A DNA stretch of 64,000 nucleotides from Halospeciosus flavus (GCF_029814175.1 NZ_CP122312.1:868001-932000), one strand, 5' to 3'; counted from the first letter of the stretch, positions 8,358-17,692 are shown. The notes: generated by a model not told the origin, from the letters alone. Numbers and translations: made by a program.

Positions 8358-8531
8358 ATGGCCGAAGCCCTCCTCTTCGTCCTCGCAGCGCTCGTCGCCA
8401 TCGCCATCCCGCTGTGGGTGTACAGTGACGCGAAACAGCACAGCGACCAGAGTCCGCTCCTCTGGGCGCTCGTCGCCTTCTTCGGCGGTATTCTCGGACT
8501 CCTGCTCTACTTCCTGCTCGGTCGGAACTAG
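8358..8531 (+). CDS. Small two-helix membrane protein (PLDc_N-like)
   Basis: A 57-residue protein with hydrophobic helices at about 4-24 and 36-54 separated by YSDAKQHSDQSPL. This layout resembles the short 'phospholipase D N-terminal' (PLDc_N) membrane proteins, which lack catalytic residues; function unknown. The ATG at 8358 is preferred over an in-frame TTG at 8340 because a TATA-like CTTTTAC (8329-8335) sits 26 nt upstream, as in leaderless haloarchaeal genes. Its stop overlaps that of the opposing gene. Confidence 0.72.
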   Translation: MAEALLFVLAALVAIAIPLWVYSDAKQHSDQSPLLWALVAFFGGILGLLLYFLLGRN

Positions 8532-8725
8532 AGCAGGAACGGGACGCCGAACGTCAGGACGAGTCCGACGATCAGGACGAGTGCGCCGGTCGTCACCTGT
8601 CCGGAGGAGTACTCCTGCATCGGTGAGGTGGTCCGGTCAGCGTGTTCGGGGTTCGTCCCGCCCGGTGCGAGGTCTTCGGTCTGCTCCGCGTCCGTCTCTT
8701 CCGTCTCGGTGTCGGCGTCGCTCAT
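8528..8725 (-). CDS. Small acidic single-helix membrane protein
   Basis: A 65-residue protein: an acidic, Thr/Glu-rich N-terminus (1-22), then a polar stretch with TTSPMQEYSSGQV, then one hydrophobic helix at about 45-64 at the C-terminus. It is tail-anchored in appearance. Similar small proteins recur in haloarchaeal genomes as conserved hypotheticals; no function can be given. It is convergent with and overlaps the upstream small membrane gene by 4 bp. Confidence 0.68.
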   Translation of the reverse strand: MSDADTETEETDAEQTEDLAPGGTNPEHADRTTSPMQEYSSGQVTTGALVLIVGLVLTFGVPFLL

Positions 8726-8773
8726 GGGCGAAGATTCTGTGGGCCATCACTTTGCTGTATCGCTCCGCGGGGC

Positions 8774-9715
8774 TCAGAGCGCGTCGCGGAGCGCGCCGAC
8801 GAGGTCGACGATGGCGTCGTCTGCGGCGTCGATGTGGTGACCGAGGTTGACGAGTCCGTGGATCTGTGACTCGTAGTGGAGTCGCGTGACGGGGACGCCC
8901 GCGTCTTCGAGGCGGTCGGCGTACGCCCGTCCCTCGTCGCGGAGAGGGTCGAAGCCACACGTGAGCACCGTCGCGGACGGGAGGTCCGAGAGGTCCCGCG
9001 CCCGCAGTGGGAACGCGTAGGCGTTCGCGAGGTCCGACTCGCGTTCGAGGTACTGTTCGTAGTACCACTCCATGCTCCGGTACTCGAGGAAGTACCCCTC
9101 GCCGTTCTCGTCGTAGGAGTCGAACCAGCGCACCTCGGGCGGGTTCACCGCCGGGTAGACGAGCGTCTGGTGGTCGAACGTCGGGCCGTCGCGGTCGCGC
9201 GCGGCGAGGGTCACCGCCGCGGCGAGGTTCCCGCCCGCGGAGTCGCCGCCGACCGCCGTCCGATCGGGGTCGGCGTCGAGGCTCTCGGCGTGTTCGTGCG
9301 CCCACGCGGCCGCCCGGTAGCAGTCCTCGAACGGCACCGGGAAGGGGTGTTCCGGCGCGCGGCGGTAGTCGACCGAGACGACGAGACACCCCGTCTCGTT
9401 GGCCCACCGGCGGAGGAAGGGGTCGTAGTCGTCGACCGACCCGCGGACCCACCCGCCGCCGTGGAAGTGGACGAACAGCGGGTACGGTGCGTCGCCGGGG
9501 AGCGGCGTGTAGATGCGGAGCGGGATCGGCCCGTTCGGGCCCCCGATCTCGGTGTCAGTGGTGGCTTCGACCTCCTCGCTCGGGGCACCCTCGAAGAGGC
9601 GGCCGAGGAGCGCTCGTCCGGCGTCAGGCGAGAGCGTCCACGACGGTGGGGAGACCCCCGCGTCGAGTTCGTCGAGCAGTGCGGCGGCCTGCGGGTCGAG
9701 GTCGGCGTCCGACAT
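8774..9715 (-). CDS. Alpha/beta hydrolase, HSL-type esterase
   Basis: A 313-residue hormone-sensitive-lipase-type carboxylesterase. Visible are the oxyanion loop HGGGW (85-89), nucleophile Ser159 in GDSAGG, Asp256 in FDPLRDEG and His286 in IHGL, in the family's order and spacing. Ester substrate unknown. The ATG at 9715 is chosen because the conserved reading begins there; the frame stays open far upstream but only as a shadow of other genes. Cytoplasmic, no signal peptide. It is divergent from the amphi-Trp gene with a 78-bp gap. Confidence 0.92.
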   Translation of the reverse strand: MSDADLDPQAAALLDELDAGVSPPSWTLSPDAGRALLGRLFEGAPSEEVEATTDTEIGGPNGPIPLRIYTPLPGDAPYPLFVHFHGGGWVRGSVDDYDPFLRRWANETGCLVVSVDYRRAPEHPFPVPFEDCYRAAAWAHEHAESLDADPDRTAVGGDSAGGNLAAAVTLAARDRDGPTFDHQTLVYPAVNPPEVRWFDSYDENGEGYFLEYRSMEWYYEQYLERESDLANAYAFPLRARDLSDLPSATVLTCGFDPLRDEGRAYADRLEDAGVPVTRLHYESQIHGLVNLGHHIDAADDAIVDLVGALRDAL

Positions 9716-9793
9716 CGTGTGGGTGATTGCCGTGCCGGGAGAAATAGCTTCGCCCCAGCACTCTTCGTGCGGGAGTTCGACTACCCAGTCACC

Positions 9794-10474
9794 ATGACCG
9801 ACGACACGCGTTTCGAACTCGCCGGCGAACAGAGTCGACACGAGACGGCGGCGCTCCTCCGGAAACTCGCGAACGACCTCGACGGGGGTCGCGAACTCGT
9901 CTTCGACGACTCGGTCGCACTGCCCGTCCCCGAGACGCTCGACGTCGAGGTCGACGTCGAAGTCGAGGCGGAGACGGACGCACCCGACGAGTACGAAGTC
10001 GACGTCGAACTGGAGTGGGACGACGACGCGGTCGCGGCGGCCGAATCCCCCGGAACCGAACGGACGGAAGCGAGCGAGGGTGGAGCGGAGTCCGAGACCG
10101 AACCGCGACCCGCCATCGCCCGTCCGGAAGTCGAACACGTCGAGGAAGGACCGACGGCCCGCGCCTCGCCGCCCGAAGACGAGGCCGTCCCCGAACAGGA
10201 GGAGGGCGTCCCGGAGGAACCGACGCTGGCCGAACCCGGTGTGGAGGCCGAACCCGCCGAGCGGACACCCCTCGCCCGCTTCCAGGTGTACCGCGACCGC
10301 GGCGGGAAGTGGCGCTGGCGGCTCGTCCACCGTAACGGAAACATCGTGGCGTCGAGCGCGCAGGGGTACACGACCAAGCGGAACGCCGAGAAGGGGATGC
10401 GGAGCGTGGTGCAGAACGCGCCGAACGCGACGGTCGAACGCGAGGGGGGAGGTGAGGAGGACCGCGAGGAGTAG
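9794..10474 (+). CDS. amphi-Trp / HVO_2922-like (DUF1508) fusion protein
   Basis: A 226-residue acidic protein with two recognisable parts. Residues about 1-78 (LRKLANDLDGG followed by alternating VDVE strands ending ELEWDDD) match the haloarchaeal amphi-Trp domain. Residues about 160-213 (FQVYRDRGGKWRWRLVHRNGN and a TTKRNAEKG helix) match the HVO_2922/YegP-like DUF1508 fold. A Pro/Glu-rich linker joins them. Neither domain has an agreed biochemical role. ATG 9794 is chosen because the domain starts there; the longer open frame is a shadow. Confidence 0.8.
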   Translation: MTDDTRFELAGEQSRHETAALLRKLANDLDGGRELVFDDSVALPVPETLDVEVDVEVEAETDAPDEYEVDVELEWDDDAVAAAESPGTERTEASEGGAESETEPRPAIARPEVEHVEEGPTARASPPEDEAVPEQEEGVPEEPTLAEPGVEAEPAERTPLARFQVYRDRGGKWRWRLVHRNGNIVASSAQGYTTKRNAEKGMRSVVQNAPNATVEREGGGEEDREE

Positions 10475-10528
10475 GCCGCGACTGCGCCAGACGAAACCGT
10501 GAAACCCGCCACTCCCCAACCCACGGGT

Positions 10529-11341
10529 ATGACCCTCACGAAGCGCGTCATCCCCTGTATCGACGTCGACCTCGACGACGATGGGGAGGCAGCGGTCTAC
10601 ACGGGCGTCAACTTCGAGAACCTGGAGTACACCGGCGACCCGGTCGAACTCGCGAAGAAGTACAACGAGGCGGGCGCCGACGAGTTCGTCTTCCTCGACA
10701 TCACCGCGAGCGCGGAGGGTCGCGAGACGATGCTCGACACCGTCGAGCAGGTCGCCGACGAGATCTTCATCCCCCTCACGGTCGGCGGCGGCATCCGCAC
10801 TCGCGAGGACATCAAGGAGACGCTCCGCGCCGGTGCCGACAAGGTGTCGATCAACACCGGCGCGCTCGACCGCCCCGAACTCATCACCGAGGGCGCCGAG
10901 GCGTTCGGAAGCCAGTGTATCGTCATCTCCGTCGACGCCCGCCGCCGCTACGACGAGGACGGCGAGTACTACGAGCAGGTCGACGGCGAGTCCTGCTGGT
11001 TCGAGTGCACTGTGAAGGGCGGCCGCGAGGGGACGGGCGTCGACGTCGTCGAGTGGGCACAGGAGGCCGAAGAACGCGGCGCCGGCGAGTTGTTCGTCAA
11101 CTCCATCGACCAGGACGGCACCAAGGACGGCTACGACCTCCCGCTCACGGGCGCCGTCTGCGACGCCGTCTCGACGCCGGTCATCGCCTCCTCGGGGTGT
11201 GGCGAACCCGAGCACATGCGCGAGGCGTTCGAGTCCGGCGCCGACGCCGCGCTCGCCGCCTCCATCTTCCACTTCGGCGAGTACACTATCGAGGAGACCA
11301 AACGGTACCTCGACGAGCACGACGTCCCGGTCCGCCTGTAG
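10529..11341 (+). CDS. hisF: Imidazole glycerol phosphate synthase subunit HisF
   Basis: A 270-residue TIM barrel that, with HisH, makes imidazole glycerol phosphate and AICAR in histidine biosynthesis. Signature blocks are RVIPCIDVD at the N-terminus (catalytic Asp), [45 protein letters not shown] (second catalytic Asp), and PVIASSGCG near the end. ATG 10529 is used because the family starts with [12 protein letters not shown]; the in-frame GTG at 10499 would add ten unconserved residues. hisH is not adjacent, which is common in haloarchaea. Confidence 0.97.
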   Translation: MTLTKRVIPCIDVDLDDDGEAAVYTGVNFENLEYTGDPVELAKKYNEAGADEFVFLDITASAEGRETMLDTVEQVADEIFIPLTVGGGIRTREDIKETLRAGADKVSINTGALDRPELITEGAEAFGSQCIVISVDARRRYDEDGEYYEQVDGESCWFECTVKGGREGTGVDVVEWAQEAEERGAGELFVNSIDQDGTKDGYDLPLTGAVCDAVSTPVIASSGCGEPEHMREAFESGADAALAASIFHFGEYTIEETKRYLDEHDVPVRL

Positions 11342-11386
11342 TTCCGGTAGCCGAATCTTTTACTCGGTGCTGAATAATCTCTGACT

Positions 11387-11824
11387 ATGGCACCCCTCGG
11401 ACGGCCACCCGGTGGAAATTTCGGCGGTGGGCCGGCCGACGGTCTCGTCGAGCCGACGGTCGCCGTCGAGGAAGTTCACGCGACGGGTACCTCCCGGTAC
11501 GTCGTCCTCGAACCGTACGGCGAGTCGGACGACCCAGACGACGACGCGTTCCTGCTCGTCGAACGCGTGTCGGGGCCGGCGTCGCCCGAGCGGGAACTCG
11601 ACGACGCCGAGGCTCGGGGAACAATCGAACTCCAGAACGGACTCGCGTACTTCGCACCCGACGTCGAGTCGGTCCGCGTCCGGACTCCGGCCTCGCGGAC
11701 GGCCGGACTCCGGTGTGAACTCGTCCTCCGCGGGTTACTCGACGTGCGACTCGCCTACGCTGGCGAACAGTTCCGTCTCTCGCTCACTGGGCCGCCGTTT
11801 CGAAGGCCTCCTGGAAGTCGGTGA
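11387..11824 (+). CDS. Conserved-looking hypothetical protein
   Basis: A 145-residue soluble protein not recognised. After a Gly/Pro-rich start it reads as a beta-rich domain ([21 protein letters not shown], then a LLVERVSG strand and VRVRTP) with acidic loops. A clear leaderless promoter supports it: TTTTAC at 11358-11363 lies about 27 nt before the ATG. Its last 41 bp run antisense into the 3' end of rpoL, so the C-terminal RRPPGSR is encoded opposite a conserved gene and may be an extension acquired by loss of an earlier stop. Confidence 0.6.
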   Translation: MAPLGRPPGGNFGGGPADGLVEPTVAVEEVHATGTSRYVVLEPYGESDDPDDDAFLLVERVSGPASPERELDDAEARGTIELQNGLAYFAPDVESVRVRTPASRTAGLRCELVLRGLLDVRLAYAGEQFRLSLTGPPFRRPPGSR

Positions 11825-12068
11825 GTTGCTCCTTCACGCGGCCGGCGCCGGCCTCGAGGGCGTCGAGCGGGTCGGTGCCCTCGGTCTTGAGCGAGAGCAC
11901 TGGCTCGGTCTGGCCACCGGACTGTTCGGGATTCACGTCGTAGGTCGCGGCGGCGACCTCGTCCAGTTCGAGGAGCGCGCCCTTCAGCGCGTTCATGAAC
12001 GTGTGGTCCTCGCCCGCAATCTCGATAGTGAGTTCCTCCTCGCTCTGCTCGATAACCCGCAGGTCCAT
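11784..12068 (-). CDS. rpoL: DNA-directed RNA polymerase subunit L
   Basis: A 94-residue RNA polymerase assembly subunit, homologous to eukaryotic Rpb11, which pairs with RpoD. Typical features are [28 protein letters not shown] and the C-terminal helix starting near DPLDALEAG, at normal length. The ATG at 12068 gives [17 protein letters not shown], the expected first strand. It is transcribed away from mcm with a 124-bp gap that includes a short hexamer-phased stretch. The 3' end overlaps the opposite-strand hypothetical gene. Confidence 0.95.
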   Translation of the reverse strand: MDLRVIEQSEEELTIEIAGEDHTFMNALKGALLELDEVAAATYDVNPEQSGGQTEPVLSLKTEGTDPLDALEAGAGRVKEQLTDFQEAFETAAQ

Positions 12069-12192
12069 AGACAGGTGAACGAGCGGCCGCAGTTTCAGTC
12101 TTTCGCGTTCGGCCGCCCGGACCGCCACTCTCGTCGTCGGCGCGGGGGCCGTCCCGGTCCCGGACCCGAGAGTCTCCCCGGGGCGCTCTCGC

Positions 12193-14322
12193 TCACGCGC
12201 TCCGGAGGTAGCCTTGGGCGGGCATGTACACCTCGCCCTTGCGCTTGAGCTTCTCGATATCGTGTTCGATCTTCGACTGCTCGAAGCCGCGGTCGACCAT
12301 CTCGTCGATGATCTCCTGCTCGGGGGCACCCTGCTCTTCGAACTCCTCTTCGAGTTCCGAGATGGTCTCCTTGAGGTCCTTCGTCCGCGAGCGCTGCGAA
12401 CTGGAGACGCCGGTCTCGATGATGTCCGCGTCGTACTCGCCGTCCTCGTTGACACCGACGTCGTCGAGCGACGCCTGGATGAGTTCGATGGCGCGCTTGA
12501 CGTCCGCCGCCTCGACGGTGTCCGAGAGGCGGACCTTCGCCGAGGCCTCGGCCATCCGGCGGATGGCCTCCAGTTTCCGGTGGGTCAGCGGGACGGTGTC
12601 GCCGCCGGTCATCCCGCGGATGTCGGGGTAGTAGTCGTGAATCTGGGCGGCGGCCTCGTCGCTGAAGCGCGGTTGGACGTTCCGCCGGGCGTAGGCGACG
12701 AAGGCGCGGAGGACGTCGTGGTCGACCTCCGGGCTGATGGACTTTGCCTCCGCGCCGTCGAGGTTCCCCTGGTCGAGGTCGGCGGACTCCTGCCACACCG
12801 TCGTCTTGTGCTCGGCGATCATCCGGTCTTTCTCCTCGTCCGGGCGGTCCTTGAGCATGAACCAGAGGTCGAAGCGGGAGACGAGCGCCGCGTCGAGGTC
12901 GATCTGCTCGGCCATGTGCATGTGCTCGTCGAAGCGGTCCTCCTTCGGGTTCCCCGCGGCCAGCAGCGCTGTCTGGGCCGGGATCGTCGCGTTGATCCCC
13001 GCCTTGTTGATGGAGATGGTCTGCTCTTCGAGCGCGGAGTGCATCGACTCGACGGCGTCCTGTTGCATCTTGTCGATCTCGTCGACGCAGGCGATCCCCT
13101 TGTTCGCGAGCGCGAGGGCGCCCGCCTGCAGCGAGTAGGGGGAGTCGCCGAAGTCGTCCTGGACGACCGCCGCGGTCATCCCCGCCGCGCTCGCTCCCTT
13201 CGCGGACGTCTTGACCGAGCGGGGGCTGATCTTCTCGGCGGCTTCGAGGAGACTCGACTTCCCGGTACCCGGGTCACCGATGAGGAGGATGTGGGGGTCG
13301 CCACGGATGGCGGTCCCGTCGGGTTTCAGCCGGCGGTAGCCGCCGAACAACTGGAAGATGATGCCGAGTTTGATGTCGTCGAGTTTGTCCTCGCCTTTGA
13401 TGTCCGGTGCGACGGAGTCGACGAGTTTGTCGTAGACGTCGGGGTCGTTCGCGAGTTCCTCGATCCGGTCTTTGTACTCCTCGATCTCGATCTCCTCGTA
13501 GTCGTTCTCCTCGATCTCGATGGAGCGCGCCCGGAGGATGTAGCCGAACGTCCCGTTGGACTCGCTCGTCTCGTCGACTTCGAGGACGCCGTTGATGGTG
13601 ACCCGGGACCCGGCGCCGAGTTCGTGTTCGGTGAGCCACTCTTCGAGTTCGTCGGTCACGACGACCGTCAGCGTCTCGCCCTGGCCGTCGATGGACTCCT
13701 CGGGTGGCTGCTGGAGTTGGAGGAGCACCTGGTCGCGGAAGTCGGTCTTGTCGTTGCGGATCTGGAAGGGACCCTGTCGCTCACAGCCGTCGCACTGGTA
13801 GGGCTCCTGGATCTCGCCGTACCCCTGCGGGATGTGGTTGATGGCGCCACAGCGCTGGCACTCGTAGCCGATGGACGCGGGGTTGAGCTTCGCCGACCCG
13901 ACTCGTGCGATCTGGCCGCTCACGCCGACGTACTGACCAATCTCGTCGCCGCGCGGCCGGCCGACACCGTACACGCGCTCGCTCGGGAGGTTGTAGAGGC
14001 GGATCTCGGCGGGCGGGTGGTCGTCGCCGCCGGAGAGGTCGGAGGCGACGGGGTTCGACATCGTCCAGAGTACCTGGTCGAACACCTGGCTGATCGACGG
14101 CCAGTTGTTCGTCAGGTCCTCGGCGACCGATGGCTCCCACGTGAAGAGGTCCATCCAGTCGATCCACAGCGTCCGCTTCTCGCTGGGGTACTGCTGGACG
14201 AGTTCGGAGAACTCGTCCTCACAGTAGTTCCGGATGAACTGTTCTATGTCCTCGTTCCACTCCTCGTAGAAGCGACGCTCGCTCTCGGAGAGCGTGCTGA
14301 CTGGGTCGGGGGTTGCAGACAT
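12193..14322 (-). CDS. mcm: Replicative DNA helicase MCM
   Basis: A 709-residue archaeal MCM helicase that unwinds DNA ahead of the fork. In order: N-terminal A domain, zinc-binding Cys155/Cys158 and Cys177/Cys180, OB fold, AAA+ domain with Walker A GDPGTGKS (349-356), Walker B CVDEID (412-417) and the arginine finger in SRFD (Arg483), then a C-terminal winged helix. Many haloarchaeal mcm genes carry inteins in the ATPase motifs; this one has none. ATG 14322 is preferred over 14358 because the upstream codons lie in a hairpin leader. It is divergent from the rhomboid gene. Confidence 0.97.
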   Translation of the reverse strand: MSATPDPVSTLSESERRFYEEWNEDIEQFIRNYCEDEFSELVQQYPSEKRTLWIDWMDLFTWEPSVAEDLTNNWPSISQVFDQVLWTMSNPVASDLSGGDDHPPAEIRLYNLPSERVYGVGRPRGDEIGQYVGVSGQIARVGSAKLNPASIGYECQRCGAINHIPQGYGEIQEPYQCDGCERQGPFQIRNDKTDFRDQVLLQLQQPPEESIDGQGETLTVVVTDELEEWLTEHELGAGSRVTINGVLEVDETSESNGTFGYILRARSIEIEENDYEEIEIEEYKDRIEELANDPDVYDKLVDSVAPDIKGEDKLDDIKLGIIFQLFGGYRRLKPDGTAIRGDPHILLIGDPGTGKSSLLEAAEKISPRSVKTSAKGASAAGMTAAVVQDDFGDSPYSLQAGALALANKGIACVDEIDKMQQDAVESMHSALEEQTISINKAGINATIPAQTALLAAGNPKEDRFDEHMHMAEQIDLDAALVSRFDLWFMLKDRPDEEKDRMIAEHKTTVWQESADLDQGNLDGAEAKSISPEVDHDVLRAFVAYARRNVQPRFSDEAAAQIHDYYPDIRGMTGGDTVPLTHRKLEAIRRMAEASAKVRLSDTVEAADVKRAIELIQASLDDVGVNEDGEYDADIIETGVSSSQRSRTKDLKETISELEEEFEEQGAPEQEIIDEMVDRGFEQSKIEHDIEKLKRKGEVYMPAQGYLRSA

Positions 14323-14342
14323 GGTGTAGTAGTCTCGATGGT

Positions 14343-14368
14343 CGCGCTTCGCGCTCACCCGAAGCGCG
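14343..14368 (-). promoter_or_regulatory. Hairpin in the mcm 5' leader
   Basis: A perfect 9-bp inverted repeat (14343-14351 with 14360-14368, 8-nt loop) lies 21 nt before the mcm ATG and about 30 nt after a TATA-like CCTTAACC (14401-14408, minus strand). It would form in the 5' leader of the mRNA. A role in translation or as an operator is inference. Confidence 0.45.
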
Positions 14369-14518
14369 CGTCTAGTTGGTCGTGTAGATGTACTTAGGAC
14401 GGTTAAGGCTTCTTGAGCCCCACTGACACTCCTCCGTCGTGCTCCCTCTTCAACTCTCGCACCCGGACGCTCGTCCGTCTACCGGCCCTTTAAGCGGGGG
14501 CCGACCCACGTCTCGGCC

Positions 14519-16321
14519 ATGTCCGTTCCGTCGTGGCTCGCCGTCGGCGGGCCGCTCCTGGTCGCCGCCGTCGTCCTCGTCGTCCTCCGGGTTCACGGTC
14601 TCGTCCGCGCGGGCGATGCAGTCCTCGTCGGACTCCCCGCCGCCGGACTCGTCGGACTCGCACTCGGGTGGTGGGTCGCCGGCGTCTCCCTCTCGGTCGC
14701 ACTGTTCTGGGGTGTCTTGCTCGCACTCGTCGCGTCGGTCGGCGTCGTCCGAGCGCTCGACCGGCCGCGCGGGGCGTGGGTCGGACGACTCCGCCGGCGA
14801 CTCCTCTTCGGCGTCCCGTGGGGGTCGCTCGTCTCGGCCGTCGGCGTCCTCGGGTTCTACCTGTTCGTCCAGCACGGCCTCGCCGACCCCTACCGGCCGC
14901 TGAAGATTCCCTTCGTCTCGTGGTCGTACCTCTACCCCGTCGGCGTGCTGACCGCGCCGTTCGCGCACGCGGGACTCGGCCACCTCACCGGGAACCTTGT
15001 CGGAACGCTCGCGCTCGCGCCCGTCGCCGAGTACGCCTGGAGTCACTTCCCGACCGAGCGCGGCGAGTCGGCGTTCGCCTCGTGGCGGACGAACCCCTAC
15101 GTCCGGGCGGCGCTGTTCCCCGTCGGCGTCGTCGGCGTCGGACTCCTGACGAGTGTCTTCTCGTGGGGGCCCATCGTCGGCTTCTCGGGCGTGGTCTTCG
15201 CCTTCGGCGGGTTCGCCCTCGTCCGCTACCCCATCGTGACGGTCGTCGCCCTCTCCGTCCGGGGCGTCGTCTCGACGGTCCTCGACGCTCTCCGCGACCC
15301 CGTCGTCGTGGCGTCGGCGAGTCCCTCGTACGGCGGCCCGTGGTGGGCCGGAATCGCTATCCAGGGCCACGTCCTCGGACTCTTCCTCGGCGGCGTCCTC
15401 GGAGCGCTCCTGCTCGCCCGCCGAAGCGAGTCCGAGCGCCCGAGCGCACTGCGACTCTGGGGCGGCGCGTTCGTCTTCGCCGTCTCGATGTCGCTGTGGA
15501 TCGTCTGGTGGTACCGCGGTCCGGAGACGTACGTCCTCTACCGCGGACTCGGCGTCGTCATGATTCTCGGCGTCGCCGCCCTCCTCGTGCTCGCCGTCCG
15601 GTCCAGCGACCGGACACTCCTCGACTTCGAGGAGGGGGCACTCACCCGCCGCCACGCCGCTATCTGTCTCGCGTTCGTCCCCGTCCTCGTCATGGCCGGC
15701 GTCGCCGTCCCCGTGAACCTCGTCACCATCTCCGAGGAACCCCTCCCGAACGAAGCCATCCACGTCGAGGGGTACGACGTCACCTACGTCGAGAACGTCC
15801 CGAACCAGCGCGTCTCGGCCGTCCCCATCGAGGCGTTCGGCGAGACGACGCAGGTGAACGCGAGCGGCGTCGTCGTCCGCAACCCCGACCGCCACGTCTG
15901 GACCGAGGCGGTCTCCAGGGGTGAACTCGCCTTCTACGGCACCTCGACCGTGAAGGTGGGCGGCGTCGGCTGGGTGGAGACGATCCAGGCCCACCGCGAG
16001 GGGTGGGTCGCCGCCGGCGGCGGCCCCGTCTACCGCGTTGCCCTCCGCGAGCGCGGCGGGTCGTGGGAGACGGTCTTCCGCTCCGACCCGGCGACGGCCG
16101 ACCCGACGGTCGCCGGGCGGAACGTCACGCTCGCGGTGACGAACACGTCGTTCCGGGTGCGCGTCCAGCGCGGGAACGAGACGCTCGACAGCGCACCCCT
16201 CCCCGCGGCGAACGAGTCCGTCTCCGTCGGCGGACTCCGCCTCGTCCGCGAGGAGTCGACACTCTACGCCGTCCACAACGAGACGCGGGTGCAGGTCGCC
16301 CACGAAGAACGCTACCAGTGA
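14519..16321 (+). CDS. Rhomboid intramembrane serine protease with extra C-terminal domain
   Basis: A 600-residue membrane protein. The catalytic pair is visible: Ser223 in GFSG and His284 in QGHVLGLFLGG, with the preceding helix HAGLGHLTGNLVG that supports the oxyanion site. About eight to ten hydrophobic helices occupy residues 1-400. Residues about 410-600 form a soluble beta-rich region (YVENVPNQRVSAVPIEAF onward) that would face outside and is not part of the standard rhomboid core. TATA-like CTTTAAG about 28 nt before the ATG fits leaderless expression. It is divergent from mcm. Substrate unknown. Confidence 0.9.
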   Translation: MSVPSWLAVGGPLLVAAVVLVVLRVHGLVRAGDAVLVGLPAAGLVGLALGWWVAGVSLSVALFWGVLLALVASVGVVRALDRPRGAWVGRLRRRLLFGVPWGSLVSAVGVLGFYLFVQHGLADPYRPLKIPFVSWSYLYPVGVLTAPFAHAGLGHLTGNLVGTLALAPVAEYAWSHFPTERGESAFASWRTNPYVRAALFPVGVVGVGLLTSVFSWGPIVGFSGVVFAFGGFALVRYPIVTVVALSVRGVVSTVLDALRDPVVVASASPSYGGPWWAGIAIQGHVLGLFLGGVLGALLLARRSESERPSALRLWGGAFVFAVSMSLWIVWWYRGPETYVLYRGLGVVMILGVAALLVLAVRSSDRTLLDFEEGALTRRHAAICLAFVPVLVMAGVAVPVNLVTISEEPLPNEAIHVEGYDVTYVENVPNQRVSAVPIEAFGETTQVNASGVVVRNPDRHVWTEAVSRGELAFYGTSTVKVGGVGWVETIQAHREGWVAAGGGPVYRVALRERGGSWETVFRSDPATADPTVAGRNVTLAVTNTSFRVRVQRGNETLDSAPLPAANESVSVGGLRLVREESTLYAVHNETRVQVAHEERYQ

Positions 16322-16936
16322 CTACGCCCACTCGATTCTGAACACTTCGACGTCGAGCGTCTCGGACTCGCGAGTGTGGAACTCGAACTGCTTCTCGACC
16401 TCGAACTCGGCGGCGAAGGCGTGGGTGACCTCCCCGCCCTGGTCGGCCGCGAACGACTCGACGAACTCCTTGCTCCCCGAGTTGTGGACGGAGTAGGAGA
16501 CGCGTGACACCTCGCTGGCGGTGGCGAGGAAGTCGCGGTCGGCGTGGCGCTGGCCGCGCTGGGCACCGAACGGCGGGTTCATCAGCACGGTCGCGTCCGA
16601 GCAACGGAGCGGCGGGCGACCGGCGGCGTCACCGCGAACCCACTGGACGGACGTCGCGGGCGCGACGCGCGCCTCGTTCTCGCGGGCGACGGCGAGGGCG
16701 TCGGCGTCGACGTCCAGGCCGACGACGCGGCCGGGTTCGCGGAGGGCAGCCCCGAGCGCGAGCATCCCCGTCCCCGTCCCGAGGTCGACGACCGTACCCC
16801 CGAGGTCGTCCTGTACGTCGGCGAGGTGGACGACGTGGGCGGCCAGTTCCGCGGGCGTGGGGTACTGTTCGAGCGCGGCGCTCGGGTCGCGAAAACCCTC
16901 GACGCGTTCGAGTCGTCGTGCCAGCGCTCGTCGCAT
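16322..16936 (-). CDS. METTL5-like RNA N6-adenine methyltransferase
   Basis: A 204-residue class-I methyltransferase: QYPTPAELAAHVV before the SAM-binding DLGTGTGML (51-59) and the catalytic NPPFG (120-124), which is the N6-adenine or N4-cytosine signature. Size and the NPPFGAQ form match the METTL5/HemK-like archaeal family, whose eukaryotic member methylates 18S rRNA. A 16S rRNA or tRNA adenine target is likely but not provable. The 3' end abuts the rhomboid stop directly (convergent, 0 bp). Confidence 0.85.
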   Translation of the reverse strand: MRRALARRLERVEGFRDPSAALEQYPTPAELAAHVVHLADVQDDLGGTVVDLGTGTGMLALGAALREPGRVVGLDVDADALAVARENEARVAPATSVQWVRGDAAGRPPLRCSDATVLMNPPFGAQRGQRHADRDFLATASEVSRVSYSVHNSGSKEFVESFAADQGGEVTHAFAAEFEVEKQFEFHTRESETLDVEVFRIEWA

Positions 16937-16996
16937 GGGGAAGCGTCGGAGACGGAGAGAGAAGAAATCACCGAGATGGACGTGTTCGCCCGGACG

Positions 16997-17392
16997 TCAC
17001 AGCGCGAGTGGGCCGTCGACGACGAGCGAGACTCCGTTGCGTTCGGCGCGCTCGGCCGTCGCGCGGAGGGAGGGTCGGACCTTCTCGGGGGCGACGACGT
17101 CTTCGACCTCGACGGTGACGGTCGCGGCGCCGAGGAAGGCGGCGGCCTCCACGTAGTCGCGGACGCGCTCGACTTCTTCCTGGGCGGTGAGCGTACAGTC
17201 CGCGTCGAAACAGGTCTCGACGACGAGTTCGTCCGGGACGTACCCCTCGGCGTCGAGTGCGGCTTTGAACGAACGGAGGTGAGAACGAGCGGTCGAGTCG
17301 AGTTGTGCGGCGTCGATGGCGACGGGCGTGCGGTCGGTCGGTCGACAGCGGGCGACTGCGTCGGTCACGTCCGGGGTCTGGGTCGTGCTCAT
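16997..17392 (-). CDS. Hypothetical protein, TIM-barrel-like fragment
   Basis: A 131-residue soluble protein, not recognised. It begins MSTTQTPDVTDAV and contains a helix-strand pattern (VAIDAAQLD, LVVETCFDADCTLT, AAAFLGAATVTVEVEDV, ERNGVSLVVDGPLAL) with two conserved-looking Cys in TCFDADC. The ATG at 17392 is preferred to the one at 17422, which lies in AT-rich promoter DNA with TTTGTAT. It sits 60 nt upstream of the METTL5-like gene on the same strand and may be co-transcribed. Function unknown. Confidence 0.65.
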   Translation of the reverse strand: MSTTQTPDVTDAVARCRPTDRTPVAIDAAQLDSTARSHLRSFKAALDAEGYVPDELVVETCFDADCTLTAQEEVERVRDYVEAAAFLGAATVTVEVEDVVAPEKVRPSLRATAERAERNGVSLVVDGPLAL

Positions 17393-17508
17393 CTTATCAG
17401 CCCATACATACTGGACATACAAAAGCCTTTATTTGATGCACAGTAGTAATCTCAAACGTCCGGAACCGGCCATAGTTTCATTATCCCGAGGGGAGTAGTT
17501 GTGTAGGA

Positions 17509-17625
17509 ATGGTGGGAACGGAAGCACAGGCTGCCGAATCGAGCGACGCCCACACCGTCGGCTCGTTCTCTCGGGTGGCGGACGAGCGCGACGGGTGTTG
17601 TGCGACGACGATTAGCGGTCCCTGA
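17509..17625 (+). CDS. Possible 38-residue protein with C-terminal Cys-Cys
   Basis: A short frame from ATG 17509 to TGA 17625 encoding a polar N-terminus (MVGTEAQAAESSDAH) and ERDGCCATTISGP at the end. A TATA-like TTTCATTAT (17476-17484) lies about 27 nt before the ATG, the distance of a leaderless haloarchaeal gene, and GC at third positions is high. It fills the gap between divergent and convergent neighbours. Many haloarchaeal micro-proteins carry paired Cys. Could still be chance. Confidence 0.38.
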   Translation: MVGTEAQAAESSDAHTVGSFSRVADERDGCCATTISGP

Positions 17626-17692
17626 ACGCCGGTAGAGGAGAGTGGTACGGAGAGAGTAGAGTAGAGAGCGGTCGGTCAGTCGCGCGGACGCC

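Noticed and set aside
8876-9793. Long upstream extension of the amphi-Trp frame
   Set aside because: It is antisense to the esterase, whose catalytic motifs are intact; the real start is 9794.
9716-11320. Minus-strand extension that would make the esterase 848 residues
   Set aside because: The extra part is opposite the amphi-Trp fusion and hisF and has no conserved motif.
12193-14322. Intein in MCM
   Set aside because: Walker A and surrounding motifs are uninterrupted and length is normal.
12214-14397. Plus-strand 727-codon open frame
   Set aside because: Shadow of mcm on the other strand; high GC third positions keep it open.
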